Positions 1 through 10,302 are shown, numbered from the stretch's first letter. The stretch: 51,634 nt of DNA from Alphaproteobacteria bacterium HGW-Alphaproteobacteria-1 (GCA_002842985.1 PHEQ01000020.1:1-51634), one strand, 5' to 3'. Numbers and translations: made by a program. Notes: a model not told the origin generated them from the sequence alone.

Positions 1-1
1 T

Positions 2-175
2 CAACTGCCATCAAAGCCTCCATCATTTGAAGACAGTGATTCAGATTTTTCTGCAGAAGGGAATCCTCTGCGAGTCAAACAATCAGGCCGTTGGTATGAT
101 ATTTCCGGAAAATCACCATTTTTAGTATGTTCAAACGGCACTGTGACATTCTCAAATCAACTATTGATTTTATAA
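2..175 (+). CDS. Possible 3' end of a truncated unknown gene
   Basis: A reading frame is open from the window edge and stops with TAA at 173-175, giving about 57 codons. The predicted end is hydrophilic with an aromatic patch (GRWYDISGKSP) and I do not recognise it. Base composition is clearly more AT-rich than the rest of the window, so an open frame of this length could be chance or could be the tail of a transferred gene. It lies about 50 bases before ectA on the same strand. A MarR-type ectR is often found upstream of ectA; this stretch does not look like one. Confidence 0.2.
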   Translation, partial: QLPSKPPSFEDSDSDFSAEGNPLRVKQSGRWYDISGKSPFLVCSNGTVTFSNQLLIL

Positions 176-225
176 GCTAAGTATTTTATTTAGTCAATCA
201 AAGCAACAACAGAGGCCGTTCACCC

Positions 226-756
226 ATGCGACACGCGATGGAAATGTTTCGAAAAACCATGCCTTCCCTGCGCAAGCCGGGAGCAGAGGACGGGGCCGCG
301 ATCTGGCGCCTGATCCGCGAGTGCAAGCCGCTCGACGAAAATTCCATGTATTGCAACCTGATCCAGTGCGACCATTTCCGCGACACCTGCATCGTCGCCG
401 AGATGGAGGGCGAGATCGTGGGCTGGGTGTCGGGTCATCTGCTGCCGGACGATCCCGAGACGCTCTTTGTCTGGCAGGTCGCCGTGTCGGAAAAGGCGCG
501 CGGCACCGGGCTGGGCACGCTGATGCTGCGCGGGCTGCTGTCGCGCGAGGTGTGCAAGGACGTGACGCGCGTTCAAACCACGATCACCCGCGACAATGCC
601 GCAAGCTGGGCGCTCTTTCGCAAGTTCACCAGCATCAAGGACGCCGCCCTGACGAGCGCGCCCTATTTCACGAAAGCGCAGCATTTCGACGATCTGCACG
701 ACACCGAATACATGGTCACGATCACCATGAAAGAGCGGATGAAAAAGGCGGCCTGA
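226..756 (+). CDS. ectA: L-2,4-diaminobutyrate acetyltransferase EctA
   Basis: Second committed step of ectoine synthesis: transfers acetyl from acetyl-CoA to the gamma-amino group of L-2,4-diaminobutyrate in the cytoplasm. The 176-aa product is a single GNAT domain. The acetyl-CoA loop is visible as VSEKARGTGLGTLML, preceded by the strand FVWQVAV, and the N-terminal block PLDENSMYCNLIQC is typical of EctA. Start 226 is supported by AGAGG at 211-215; ATG 241 is possible but would remove only five residues. It is the first gene of ectABC-ask. The AT-rich upstream region probably holds the promoter, but I could not fix its elements. Confidence 0.95.
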   Translation: MRHAMEMFRKTMPSLRKPGAEDGAAIWRLIRECKPLDENSMYCNLIQCDHFRDTCIVAEMEGEIVGWVSGHLLPDDPETLFVWQVAVSEKARGTGLGTLMLRGLLSREVCKDVTRVQTTITRDNAASWALFRKFTSIKDAALTSAPYFTKAQHFDDLHDTEYMVTITMKERMKKAA

Positions 757-805
757 GCCTCGGGCCCCCTCTCCGCCATCCCCCAATCACATGAAGGAAC
801 ATGCC

Positions 806-2098
806 ATGCCGACTGAGCAATCAGCCGATCTCGAGATCTTTGCCCGCCGCGAATCGGAAGCGCGCAGCTATTGCCGCAGCTTTCCCAAATCCTTCGTCAA
901 GGCGCAGGGGTCAGAGCTGACCGATGCGTCGGGCCGCTCCTATATCGACTTTCTCGCCGGGTGTTCGTCGCTCAACTACGGGCACAATGACCCCGACATG
1001 AAGGCCGCGTTGATCGAGCATATCACCGCCGACGGAATCACCCACGGCCTTGACATGCACACCGGTGCCAAGGCCGATTTCCTGACCGCCTTCGAGGAGA
1101 TCATCCTCAAACCGCGCAACATGGACTACAAGGTGATGATGACCGGCCCGACCGGCACCAATGCCGTCGAGGCGGCGATGAAGCTGGCGCGCAAGGTCAC
1201 CGGGCGGCGCAACATCATCGCCTTCACCAACGGCTTTCACGGCATGACCATGGGGGCGCTGTCGTGCACCGGTAACGCGGGCAAGCGCGCGGGCGCGGGC
1301 AGCGGTTCGCTCTGCGGCACCACCCACATGCCCTTCGAGGGGGCCTTCGGTGAGGACGTGGACAGCCTGCACATCATCGAGGAAATGCTCGGCAACCCGT
1401 CAAGCGGCGTCGATGCGCCGGCCGCCTTCATCATCGAGCCGGTGCAGGGCGAGGGCGGGCTCAACGCGGCCTCCACCGCCTTCATGCAGGGAATCGCCCG
1501 GCTGGCCAAGGCGCATGGCGCGCTCTTGATCGTCGATGACATTCAGGCAGGATGCGGGCGCACGGGCACCTTCTTCAGCTTTGAGGAGATGGGCATCGAG
1601 CCCGATCTCATCCCGCTGGCCAAGAGTTTTTCGGGCATGGGCCTGCCCTTTGCCGCGCTTCTGATCAAGCCCGAGCACGATATCTGGGGCCCGGCCGAGC
1701 ATAACGGCACCTTCCGCGGCAATACCCATGCCTTTGTCACCGCGCGGGTGGCTTTGGAGAAGTTCTGGCGCGACGATGCGCTTCAGCGCGACATCGCGCA
1801 GAAGTCCGCCATCGTGCGCGAGGGGCTTCAGACGATCGCCGACATGGTTCCCGGCGCGCGGCTCAAGGGGCGCGGCATGATGCAGGGGGTCGATGTCGGA
1901 AATGGCGATCTGGCAGGTGACATCTGCGCGCGGGCGTTTGAAAGGGGCTTGGTGATCGAGACCTCGGGCGCGCATGATGAGGTGGTCAAGGTGCTCGCGC
2001 CGCTGACCACGCCCGAGGCGCTTTTGCGCAAGGGGCTGGACATCTTGCAAGAGGCCGCGCGCGAGGCTTTGGCAACAACGAAAATGGCGGCGGAGTAA
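806..2098 (+). CDS. ectB: Diaminobutyrate--2-oxoglutarate transaminase EctB
   Basis: First committed step of ectoine synthesis: PLP-dependent conversion of L-aspartate-beta-semialdehyde and glutamate to L-2,4-diaminobutyrate. Class III aminotransferase of about 430 aa. The PLP lysine lies in [14 protein letters not shown], with the upstream cofactor motif [12 protein letters not shown] and the phosphate-binding [11 protein letters not shown]. The frame also has an ATG at 791, but AAGGAA at 794-799 is a good ribosome-binding site for ATG 806, giving the typical EctB beginning [17 protein letters not shown]. It follows ectA by about 50 bases and precedes ectC by 5 bases, so the genes are surely co-transcribed. 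Confidence 0.95.
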   Translation: MPTEQSADLEIFARRESEARSYCRSFPKSFVKAQGSELTDASGRSYIDFLAGCSSLNYGHNDPDMKAALIEHITADGITHGLDMHTGAKADFLTAFEEIILKPRNMDYKVMMTGPTGTNAVEAAMKLARKVTGRRNIIAFTNGFHGMTMGALSCTGNAGKRAGAGSGSLCGTTHMPFEGAFGEDVDSLHIIEEMLGNPSSGVDAPAAFIIEPVQGEGGLNAASTAFMQGIARLAKAHGALLIVDDIQAGCGRTGTFFSFEEMGIEPDLIPLAKSFSGMGLPFAALLIKPEHDIWGPAEHNGTFRGNTHAFVTARVALEKFWRDDALQRDIAQKSAIVREGLQTIADMVPGARLKGRGMMQGVDVGNGDLAGDICARAFERGLVIETSGAHDEVVKVLAPLTTPEALLRKGLDILQEAAREALATTKMAAE

Positions 2099-2103
2099 CG
2101 CAA

Positions 2104-2496
2104 ATGATCGTGAGAGATTTCAACAAGATCGTGGAAAGCGAGCGCGAGCGCGTCGTCTCGGACGCGCAATGGTCGAGCGTGCGGATGCTGCTGGCCGATG
2201 ACGGGATGGGGTTTTCCTTCCACATCACGTTCCTGGAGCCGGGATCGGAGCACACGTTCGAATACAAGAACCACTTCGAGAGCGTCTATTGCATGCAAGG
2301 CACCGGCTCGATCACCGATATCGCGACCGGCGAGACGCATGAAATCAAGCCCGGCGTCATGTATGCGCTCGACAAGCATGATCGCCACATCCTGCGCGCC
2401 CGCGAAGAGCTTGTGATGGCCTGCTGCTTCAATCCGCCCGTGACAGGCAAGGAAGTGCATCAGGCCGACGGCTCCTACGCGCTCGAAACAAGCTGA
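2104..2496 (+). CDS. ectC: L-ectoine synthase EctC
   Basis: Final step: closes the ring of N-gamma-acetyl-diaminobutyrate with loss of water to give ectoine, a compatible solute. The 130-aa protein is a single cupin. Cupin landmarks are visible: [20 protein letters not shown], then the second motif around [14 protein letters not shown] with metal-site-like histidine. Length and N-terminus ([19 protein letters not shown]) match the family closely. It starts 5 bases after ectB. Between it and ask lies a compact GC hairpin at 2503-2517 (CGGGGC/GCCCCG), which may tune read-through or message stability. No ectD hydroxylase is in this window. Confidence 0.96.
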   Translation: MIVRDFNKIVESERERVVSDAQWSSVRMLLADDGMGFSFHITFLEPGSEHTFEYKNHFESVYCMQGTGSITDIATGETHEIKPGVMYALDKHDRHILRAREELVMACCFNPPVTGKEVHQADGSYALETS

Positions 2497-2502
2497 GAGG
2501 GT

Positions 2503-2517
2503 CGGGGCCTGGCCCCG
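2503..2517 (+). repeat. GC hairpin between ectC and ask
   Basis: CGGGGC CTG GCCCCG forms a 6-bp perfect stem just after the ectC stop and 10 bases before the ask start region. No U-run follows, so it is unlikely to be a full terminator. It could act as a 3'-end stabiliser for the ectABC part of the message. Confidence 0.4.
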
Positions 2518-2527
2518 TCAGAGAGAT

Positions 2528-3967
2528 ATGACCTTACCAACCCATACCGTCGAGAAGATCGGCGGCACGTCGATGAGCCGTGTGCGCGAGTTGCTGGACA
2601 CGCTTCTTGTCGGGGATCGGACGGGCGCGGCGCTCTATGGGCGCGTGTTCGTCGTCTCGGCCTTTGGCGGCATCACCAACCTTCTGCTGGAGCACAAGAA
2701 ATCCGGGCAGCCCGGCGTCTATGCGCGCTTTGCCAATGATGACGACGATCACGGCTGGCTTGACGCGCTGACCGAGGTGGGGCGCGCGATGCGCGCCGCC
2801 CACGCCGACATTCTCGACAATCCCGGCGACCGCAGCATGGCGGACGAATTCGTACGCGAGCGGATCGAGGGCGCGCGGTCCTGCCTCTTCGATCTGCAAC
2901 GGCTGTGTTCCTACGGGCATTTTCGTCTCGGCGATCACATGATGGTCATCCGCGAATTGCTGTCGGGTCTGGGCGAGGCGCATTCCGCTTTTGTCACCAC
3001 GCTGTTGTTGCAGCGAACGGGCGTCAACGCGCGCTTCATCGACCTCAGCGGCTGGCGCGACGAAACCGAGCACAGCCTCTCGGAGCGGATCGCGGCGGGG
3101 CTGCACGATGTGGACCTGAGCACCGAGATGCCCATCGTCACCGGCTATGCGCAATGCTCCGAAGGGTTGATGCGCGAGTTCGACCGGGGCTATTCCGAGG
3201 TGACATTCGCCCGCATCGCCGCCCATACCGGCGCGCGCGAGGCGATCATCCACAAGGAGTTTCACCTGTCGTCGGCCGACCCCAAACTGGTGGGTGAGGG
3301 CGCCGTGCGCAAGCTGGGGCACACCAATTACGACGTGGCCGATCAGCTCTCGAATCTGGGGATGGAGGCGATCCACCCCAAGGCAGCCAAGACATTGCGG
3401 CAGGCCGAGGTGCCGTTGCGCGTCACCAACGCGTTCGATCCAGGCGACCCCGGCACGCTCATTGACGATCAGCCGACAGATACTCCGGCGGTGGAGATCG
3501 TGACCGGCCTCAAGGTCGTGGCGCTGGAGCTCTTCGAGCAGGACATGGTGGGCGTCAAGGGCTATGACGCGGCCATTCTGGACGCGCTCAAGCGGCACAA
3601 TGTCTGGATCGTGTCAAAGACATCGAACGCCAACACGATCACCCATTACGTGCAGGCCTCGTTGAAAACGGTGCGGCGCGTGGCGCGGGACCTGGAGGCG
3701 CTTTATCCGGCGGCACAGGTTTCGGCGCGCACATTGGCGCTTGTGTCGCCCATCGGGCGGGATTTGAAGGGGCTGAAAGTGCTGAGCCGGGGCCTCCGCG
3801 CGCTGGAGGAGGCAGAGATCGAGGTGGTTGCCGCCCATCAGACGCCGCGCGGCGTGGACGTGCAATTCGTGATCGCGACCGAAGCGCTCAACGAGGGTAT
3901 CACCGCACTGCATCGCGTCCTCATCGAAGGGAGCGCACCGGTGGCGCGGATGGTCAAGGCGGCGTGA
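2528..3967 (+). CDS. ask: Ectoine-specialised aspartate kinase Ask_Ect
   Basis: Phosphorylates L-aspartate, feeding aspartate-semialdehyde and hence EctB. The 479-aa protein begins with the kinase signature KIGGTSMSRV (KFGGTS in ordinary aspartokinases; the I-for-F version is usual in ectoine-linked copies). An aspartate-binding region and a C-terminal ACT-type regulatory part (about residues 320-479) follow. Its place as last gene of ectABC-ask, with AGAGA directly upstream of ATG 2528, points to the dedicated enzyme thought to escape feedback inhibition by lysine and threonine. That escape is established for this subfamily, not visible here. A strong hairpin follows the stop. Confidence 0.93.
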   Translation: MTLPTHTVEKIGGTSMSRVRELLDTLLVGDRTGAALYGRVFVVSAFGGITNLLLEHKKSGQPGVYARFANDDDDHGWLDALTEVGRAMRAAHADILDNPGDRSMADEFVRERIEGARSCLFDLQRLCSYGHFRLGDHMMVIRELLSGLGEAHSAFVTTLLLQRTGVNARFIDLSGWRDETEHSLSERIAAGLHDVDLSTEMPIVTGYAQCSEGLMREFDRGYSEVTFARIAAHTGAREAIIHKEFHLSSADPKLVGEGAVRKLGHTNYDVADQLSNLGMEAIHPKAAKTLRQAEVPLRVTNAFDPGDPGTLIDDQPTDTPAVEIVTGLKVVALELFEQDMVGVKGYDAAILDALKRHNVWIVSKTSNANTITHYVQASLKTVRRVARDLEALYPAAQVSARTLALVSPIGRDLKGLKVLSRGLRALEEAEIEVVAAHQTPRGVDVQFVIATEALNEGITALHRVLIEGSAPVARMVKAA

Positions 3968-3974
3968 CGGACAA

Positions 3975-4001
3975 AGGCCCGGTCACGGATCGACCGGGCC
4001 T
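3975..4001. terminator. Bidirectional terminator between ask and hsp20
   Basis: AGGCCCGGTC, a 7-base loop, then GACCGGGCCT: a perfect 10-bp stem. It is flanked by AAA on the left and CCTTT on the right, so both transcription directions have short U/A tracts. It lies exactly between the convergent ask and hsp20 stops. Confidence 0.8.
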
Positions 4002-4012
4002 GCCCTTTCGGA

Positions 4013-4483
4013 TCAGTTCACCTTTTCGGCCTCGATCACGTCCTTGTCGGACGCCTTGTCGGCGCTGGCGATGGCGATGCGGCGGGGCTTGAGGGCCTCG
4101 GGCACCTCGCGGACAAGCTCGATATGGAGCATCCCGTCGGCATGGCTTGCCCCGGTCACGCGGACATGATCGGCCAGCTGAAAGCGCCGCTCAAACGCGC
4201 GGGTGGCGATGCCGCGATGCAGATAGGTGCGGCCCTCATCCTCGTCGCGCTTGCGCGCCGTGACCACAAGCGCGCCCTCCTTCACCTCGACGCCCAGATC
4301 CTCGGCGGCAAAGCCCGCCACGGCAATCGAGATGCGATAGGCATCGTCGGCGGTCTTTTCGATGTTGTAGGGCGGATAGGTCGGTTGGCTCACGTCGCTG
4401 GCCATCACCCGGTCGAGCATGTCGGCGATCTGGTCAAAGCCGACAGTGGCCCGGTAGAGCGGTGCAAGATCGAAGTTACGCAT
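4013..4483 (-). CDS. Small heat-shock protein Hsp20 (alpha-crystallin family)
   Basis: ATP-independent holdase chaperone that binds unfolding proteins in the cytoplasm. The chosen start gives 156 aa beginning MRNFDLAPLYRATVGFDQI, the usual IbpA-type N-terminus. The alpha-crystallin core includes AYRISIAVAGFAAEDLGVEV and the ending of the core AFERRFQLADHVRVTGASH, followed by the short tail EALKPRRIAIA with an I-x-I-like motif. AGGAGG at about 4490-4495 is six bases from ATG 4483. An in-frame ATG at 4489 directly abuts it and is too close. A candidate heat-shock promoter lies upstream. Confidence 0.92.
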   Translation of the reverse strand: MRNFDLAPLYRATVGFDQIADMLDRVMASDVSQPTYPPYNIEKTADDAYRISIAVAGFAAEDLGVEVKEGALVVTARKRDEDEGRTYLHRGIATRAFERRFQLADHVRVTGASHADGMLHIELVREVPEALKPRRIAIASADKASDKDVIEAEKVN

Positions 4484-4572
4484 GGTCATCCTCCTTGAAG
4501 CGATAACAATTTTGCCTTCCCTCACGGGACAGGCGCATCTGCCCGGCCCATAATGGCACCGGGGCCACCCAG

Positions 4573-4601
4573 ATTTGGGAAGGGGCGCGCGGTCTGTCAA
4601 G
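4573..4601 (-). promoter_or_regulatory. Candidate heat-shock (RpoH-type) promoter for hsp20
   Basis: Read on the minus strand, CTTGAC (4601-4596), 16 bases, then CCCAAAT (4579-4573). This resembles the sigma-32 pattern CTTGAA...CCCATNT and lies about 90 bases before the hsp20 start. The match is imperfect and the assignment is inference. Confidence 0.3.
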
Positions 4602-4617
4602 ACCCCCGGACGGGGCC

Positions 4618-5412
4618 TCAGGGCCGTGCGAAACGCGCGCCAGAGGCGTGCCCCTGCCCGACCGTGGCGCGCTTGAAACCGGGGGCCGCAGAACTGGCCC
4701 CGCTGGCGCGCAACGCGCGTTTGAGCTCGTCGACAAGCGCGGGCAGGTCCATCCCGAACGCCACCTGACGGCCCGCCGTGGTGCCACCGCTGACCAGCGA
4801 CAATATCCGCGCCCGGGCACCGGAGCGGGCAAAGACCGGCGCGCCCGAAGAGCCGAAGATCACGTCACAGTCAAACGCCATCAACCCGTCCTGCTGCCAC
4901 AGCATCCCGCAATCACGCTGCCAGGACGGGGCCTCGTCGCGGTCGCGGCCATAGGACACAAGGCTGACCCGCTGTCCGGGCGCGGGCACGCCGTGGAGAG
5001 CGAAAGGCGCCGCCACGGCGCTCGGGATCGGGGTGGCAAGGCGCAAAAGGGCTGCATCGCGGCGCACATTCTGCGCCGCCATGCCACGCGCCGGGTCATA
5101 ACCGGCCGCGACCACAAAACCGCTTATCCCGCTTTCGGCAATCGCTACCCCGTCGCGCAGCCCGGCACGAAAGCGCAGGCTGCCCACGGGCACGGGCGCG
5201 CGGGTGCGGTCATAAAGGCAATGCGCCGCCGTCAGCACCTGATCGGGGGCGATGAGCACGCCTGTGCAATACCCCGCGCGCCCGATATCAAGCCGACCGA
5301 CGGCCTCCCACCCGAAAAGCTGATCGCGCTGCGTCAGCCGCTCAAGTCCGCTTTGCGCCAGCACCGCGCCGCCCGTCATCAGCGCCAGAACGAGAGCGAA
5401 AAGCCCCCTCAT
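4618..5412 (-). CDS. Secreted trypsin-like serine protease (tandem copy 2)
   Basis: Predicted periplasmic or extracellular chymotrypsin-fold (S1) protease, 264 aa. The signal peptide is MRGLFALVLALMTGGAVLAQ. The catalytic triad is visible: His in TAAHCLYD, Asp in RRDAALLRL, Ser in FGSSGAPVF. The cysteine pair around YCTGVLIAPDQVLTAAHC is typical of S1 proteases. It overlaps the upstream protease by four bases (ATGA), implying translational coupling. The two are homologous along their length and both end in a G(A)xxFARP tail. Substrate unknown. Confidence 0.85.
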   Translation of the reverse strand: MRGLFALVLALMTGGAVLAQSGLERLTQRDQLFGWEAVGRLDIGRAGYCTGVLIAPDQVLTAAHCLYDRTRAPVPVGSLRFRAGLRDGVAIAESGISGFVVAAGYDPARGMAAQNVRRDAALLRLATPIPSAVAAPFALHGVPAPGQRVSLVSYGRDRDEAPSWQRDCGMLWQQDGLMAFDCDVIFGSSGAPVFARSGARARILSLVSGGTTAGRQVAFGMDLPALVDELKRALRASGASSAAPGFKRATVGQGHASGARFARP

Positions 5413-6206
5413 GGCCGCGCGAATTTTGCACCCGTATCGCGGCGCGTGCCCGAGGACAGCATTTTCGGCGCGGCCTCCTGAAAGACGCCTTGCCCGGCGT
5501 CAAGCGCCGCGCGCAGGGTATCGAGCGGCTCGAGCAGTTGCGTGCCGAGCGCGACCTTGCGCCCGTCAACCTCGGCCATGGCCGACACCACCGAGACGAT
5601 GCGCGCACGGCCCCCCTCGAACGAAAACACCGGCGCGCCCGAGGAGCCGTAATTCACGTCGCAGGACATCACGAGAACCCCGTCCTGCCGCGCCAGAACC
5701 TCGCAGACCTGTTGCAAGGACGGGGCCTCGGAGCGGTCCCTGGCATAGCTCACCACGCCGATCTGCTGGCCCTTTCGCGGGCGTGCGTCGGTCTCGAACG
5801 GGGTGACATGGCTGTTGCGGATCGGGTGATACAACTCCAGCAACGCCACATCATTGCGCACGCGCTCAGAGGTGACCTGGGCCGCGAAATCATAGGCGGG
5901 ATGGGTGACGGCGCGCCGCACCGAGCGATAGGCCGCGGCACGCCCGTTGCGCCAGCCTGCCATGAATTCTATCCGCGCCGGATCGAGCCGCGCGCCAGTC
6001 GCCTTGTCATAAAGGCAGTGCGCCGCCGTCAGAACCAGATCAGGCGCGATGAGTGCGCCGGTGCAGAACCCGCGCCCGCCCAGTTCCAGCCGACCCACCG
6101 CCTCCCAGGCGCGGGCGGCATCGCCCATGTCGAGCCGCTCGAGGCGGCTGTCCTGCGCGGCCAACGGCGTGGCAAGACAGAGAAGAAGGGCAAGCGCGCG
6201 CAACAT
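5409..6206 (-). CDS. Secreted trypsin-like serine protease (tandem copy 1)
   Basis: S1-family protease of 265 aa with signal peptide MLRALALLLCLATPLAAQ. Triad: His in TAAHCLYD, Asp in VRNDVALLEL, Ser in YGSSGAPVF. Close paralogue of the next gene: the first block after the signal (WEAVGRLELG versus WEAVGRLDIG) and the terminal KFARP/RFARP tail align, so this is an old tandem duplication. GGAGAG a few bases before ATG 6206 supports the start. The conserved C-terminal hexapeptide is unusual and may matter for sorting or activation (inference). Confidence 0.85.
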   Translation of the reverse strand: MLRALALLLCLATPLAAQDSRLERLDMGDAARAWEAVGRLELGGRGFCTGALIAPDLVLTAAHCLYDKATGARLDPARIEFMAGWRNGRAAAYRSVRRAVTHPAYDFAAQVTSERVRNDVALLELYHPIRNSHVTPFETDARPRKGQQIGVVSYARDRSEAPSLQQVCEVLARQDGVLVMSCDVNYGSSGAPVFSFEGGRARIVSVVSAMAEVDGRKVALGTQLLEPLDTLRAALDAGQGVFQEAAPKMLSSGTRRDTGAKFARP

Positions 6207-6271
6207 GGTCTCTCCGGATCCTTGGTCCCCTCATCGGCTAGCAAGGGTTTTGGGCCAGAATATGACCGCGC

Positions 6272-7594
6272 TCAACGCAGGAAGGGAACCCCGGTGTGCC
6301 CTTGGGCGGCGCGCGTCATCGCGGGCGGCTTTGGCCCGCCTGTGGCCCAGTCCAGCAACTCGACCGTGTGAACGACCGGAACGGCTGTGCCCGAGCCGAT
6401 CTGCATCATGCAGCCGATATTGCCGGCGGCGATGATATCGGGCCTTGCCGCTTCCAGCGTGCGCACCTTGCGGTCCTTCAGTTGTTTGGAAATCGCGGGC
6501 TGCATCAGGTTGTAGGTGCCTGCCGAGCCGCAGCACAGGTGGCTGTCGGCAGGCTCTGCCACGGTGAAACCGGCGCGACGCAGAAGGTCCTTTGGAAAGG
6601 TCTTGATCTTCTGCCCGTGTTGCAGCGAACAGGCGGCGTGATAGGCCACCGTCAGGTCCTTGTCGGTCCCTTCGGGCAGATCGAGCCGCATCAGCACCTC
6701 GCTCACATCCATGGCGATGGCACTGACCCGCGCGGCATCTGCGGCCAGCGGCTCAAGCCGGAACATATGCCCGTAATCCTTGACCGTGGTGCCGCAGCCG
6801 CTGGTGTTGATCACGATGGCATCCAAGCCTTCGCCATCCATCTCGCGCGCCCAGGCCTTGATGTTCTTCGCTGCCGTGGCGTGGCTCTCGGCGGTCTTGC
6901 CCATGTGATGCGTCAGCGCCCCGCAACAGCCCGCACCGCTCGCCACCACCACCTCGCAGCCAAGCCGGGTCAGCAGGCGAATGGTGGCATCGTTGATATC
7001 GGTATTGAGCGCGCGCTGCGCACAGCCCGTCATCAGCGCCACGCGCATCCTGCGCGCGCCGTGCGCCTGAAACGTCTGAGGGTCGTCATTGCGGCTGACG
7101 GGAGGAATGTGTTTCGGGGCCATCTCCAGCATGGCGCGCAATCGCGCGTCGGGCATGAGCCGCGCGAAGGGCCGCCCGATCTTGGCCCCGAGCAGAGCCA
7201 CGCGAAACCGCATCGGATAGGGCAGGATCCGCGCCAATATCCAGCGCAGCGTCCGGTCGCCCAAGGGCCGCTTGTAGCGCGCCTCGATATACTCGCGCGC
7301 CTGATCCACCAGATGCATGTAATGCACCCCCGACGGGCAGGTGGTCATGCAGGCCAGGCACGACAGGCACCGGTCGATATGCCCGACCGTCTTTTCATCG
7401 GGCACACGCTCGTTTTCCAGCATGTCCTTGATCAGGTAAATCCGCCCTCTCGGGCTGTCCAGCTCGTCGCCCAGCACCTGATAGGTGGGACAGGTCGCGG
7501 TGCAGAATCCGCAATGCACGCAGGATCGCAGGATCTGGTTGGCGCGGGCGATCTTCGGGTCGGCAAGCTGCGCAGGCGTGAATTCGGTTTTCAT
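6272..7594 (-). CDS. glcF: Glycolate oxidase iron-sulfur subunit GlcF
   Basis: Passes electrons from the flavin subunit GlcD to the respiratory chain during oxidation of glycolate to glyoxylate. The 440-aa protein has two 4Fe-4S motifs near the N-terminus (CVHCGFCTATCPTY and CLSCLACMTTCPSGV) and two CCG-type cysteine-rich domains typical of the family (GAGCCGAL and SHLCCGSAGTYNL). Membrane-associated by analogy with the E. coli enzyme. Third gene of glcD-glcE-glcF, 10 bases after glcE. Glycolate is a major phytoplankton exudate, which fits a marine heterotroph. Confidence 0.94.
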   Translation of the reverse strand: MKTEFTPAQLADPKIARANQILRSCVHCGFCTATCPTYQVLGDELDSPRGRIYLIKDMLENERVPDEKTVGHIDRCLSCLACMTTCPSGVHYMHLVDQAREYIEARYKRPLGDRTLRWILARILPYPMRFRVALLGAKIGRPFARLMPDARLRAMLEMAPKHIPPVSRNDDPQTFQAHGARRMRVALMTGCAQRALNTDINDATIRLLTRLGCEVVVASGAGCCGALTHHMGKTAESHATAAKNIKAWAREMDGEGLDAIVINTSGCGTTVKDYGHMFRLEPLAADAARVSAIAMDVSEVLMRLDLPEGTDKDLTVAYHAACSLQHGQKIKTFPKDLLRRAGFTVAEPADSHLCCGSAGTYNLMQPAISKQLKDRKVRTLEAARPDIIAAGNIGCMMQIGSGTAVPVVHTVELLDWATGGPKPPAMTRAAQGHTGVPFLR

Positions 7595-7604
7595 GCTCTC
7601 TTCC

Positions 7605-8714
7605 TCACACGCACGCCATCAGGCCCGGATTGAGCAGGCCCCGCGGATCGAACCGCCGCCGCAACCCCGCCTGAAGGGCTGCCACCGGCGCGGGCAGCGG
7701 GTGAAAGGCATCTGCCCCCGCACCCCGCACCCGCGTGGCATGACCGCCTTTCGCATCGACGCCCGCGCGGATGGTGTTCGCGCGCCCCTCGGGTGCCAGC
7801 AGCCAGACAAGCCCCCCGCCCCAGTCATAAAGCGCCTCGACACCGCTCAACCCGGCCACGATGCCGGGCGCGTCCGACGGCTTGACCGACAGCCGCCAGA
7901 CATCGCCCGCGCGCCCGTGAAAGGCGGTCACGTCGCGGATATCGCGCCAGGTGGCGGCCACCACATCGGGGTCATCCTCCACCGCCAGCGCGCCGAACGG
8001 GGCCAGCAGCGCGGTCAGGCGCTCGGCCCGATAGGCCACCGAGGCGGCAAAGCCCTCGATCCGCAAAAGCGTCGCCTTGCCCGGCAGATGCGCCGCCCCC
8101 GTGACCTCGAAGGGCGAGCCGAGCGCCCTGCAAAGCGCCGTCACCGCCTGCGCATCGTCCAGCCCGTCAAGGCGCAACGTCGCCGCCATCTGCGGCGCGG
8201 GCAGCACCTTGAGCGCCACCTCGGTCAGCACGCCCAATGTGCCGTAACTGCCCGCCATCAGCTTCACGAGGTCATAGCCGGTGACATTCTTCATCACCCG
8301 CCCGCCATTCTTGACGATCCGCCCCGCCCCATCGACGAACCGCACCCCCAAAAGGAAATCGCGGCAGGCCCCGGCCTGCACGCGGCGCGGGCCGCTGACA
8401 TTGGCGGCCACCACCCCGCCGATGGTGGGCGTGCCTGCGGTGCCCAGCAACCCGCGATGATCCATCGGCTCGAAGGCAAGCCGCTGCCCTTCTTTCGCCA
8501 GCGCCGCCTCCACCTCGTCCAGCGGCGTGCCCGAGCGCGCCACCAGCGTCAGCGCCCCCGGCTCGTAAAGCTCGATCCCGCGCATGGCCGATGTGGACAG
8601 TCGCGCGCCATTGGTCGCCCCCCCGATGGGCCGTGTGCCGCCGCCCTCGATACGCAACGGCCCGTCCGCCGCCTTGATGATCGCGGCCAGTTCGGCCTCT
8701 GTCTGAGGTGTCAT
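7605..8714 (-). CDS. glcE: Glycolate oxidase FAD-binding subunit GlcE
   Basis: Second flavoprotein subunit of the membrane-bound glycolate oxidase. The 369-aa VAO-type fold begins MTPQTEAELAAIIKAADGPLRIEGGGT. It contains the FAD pyrophosphate loop TIGGVVAANVSGPRRVQAG and the family stretch KNVTGYDLVKLMAGSYGTLGVLTEV. It is shorter than GlcD, as usual. About 30 bases separate it from glcD and 10 from glcF, so it lies inside one transcript. The context makes GlcE far likelier than a stand-alone lactate oxidase. Confidence 0.93.
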   Translation of the reverse strand: MTPQTEAELAAIIKAADGPLRIEGGGTRPIGGATNGARLSTSAMRGIELYEPGALTLVARSGTPLDEVEAALAKEGQRLAFEPMDHRGLLGTAGTPTIGGVVAANVSGPRRVQAGACRDFLLGVRFVDGAGRIVKNGGRVMKNVTGYDLVKLMAGSYGTLGVLTEVALKVLPAPQMAATLRLDGLDDAQAVTALCRALGSPFEVTGAAHLPGKATLLRIEGFAASVAYRAERLTALLAPFGALAVEDDPDVVAATWRDIRDVTAFHGRAGDVWRLSVKPSDAPGIVAGLSGVEALYDWGGGLVWLLAPEGRANTIRAGVDAKGGHATRVRGAGADAFHPLPAPVAALQAGLRRRFDPRGLLNPGLMACV

Positions 8715-8748
8715 TTCACTGTTCCAAAAATACTCGAACCAATCGCTC

Positions 8749-10182
<1,434 letters not shown>

Positions 10183-10193
10183 GGTTAAACCTC

Positions 10194-10221
10194 CCAATAT
10201 TGGTAAAATTATATAACCAAT
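10194..10221. promoter_or_regulatory. Palindromic candidate operator upstream of glcD
   Basis: Two overlapping dyads lie in a locally AT-rich patch: CCAATATTGG (10194-10203) and ATTGGT-N11-ACCAAT (10199-10221). ATTGG/CCAAT half-sites recall GntR/FadR-subfamily operators (PdhR, GlcC, LldR), regulators that often control glycolate and lactate oxidation. No such regulator gene is in the window, so the assignment is inference. The dyad abuts the GGGAGG of glcD, so binding could also block translation initiation or early elongation. Confidence 0.4.
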
Positions 10222-10302
10222 TTCGCCACGTGGCGAGTCCTTTTTTGCCGCATCATAGTCGGGCCCCTTGCACAGACATGGCGCCTCGGGCAGTCATCGC
10301 AC

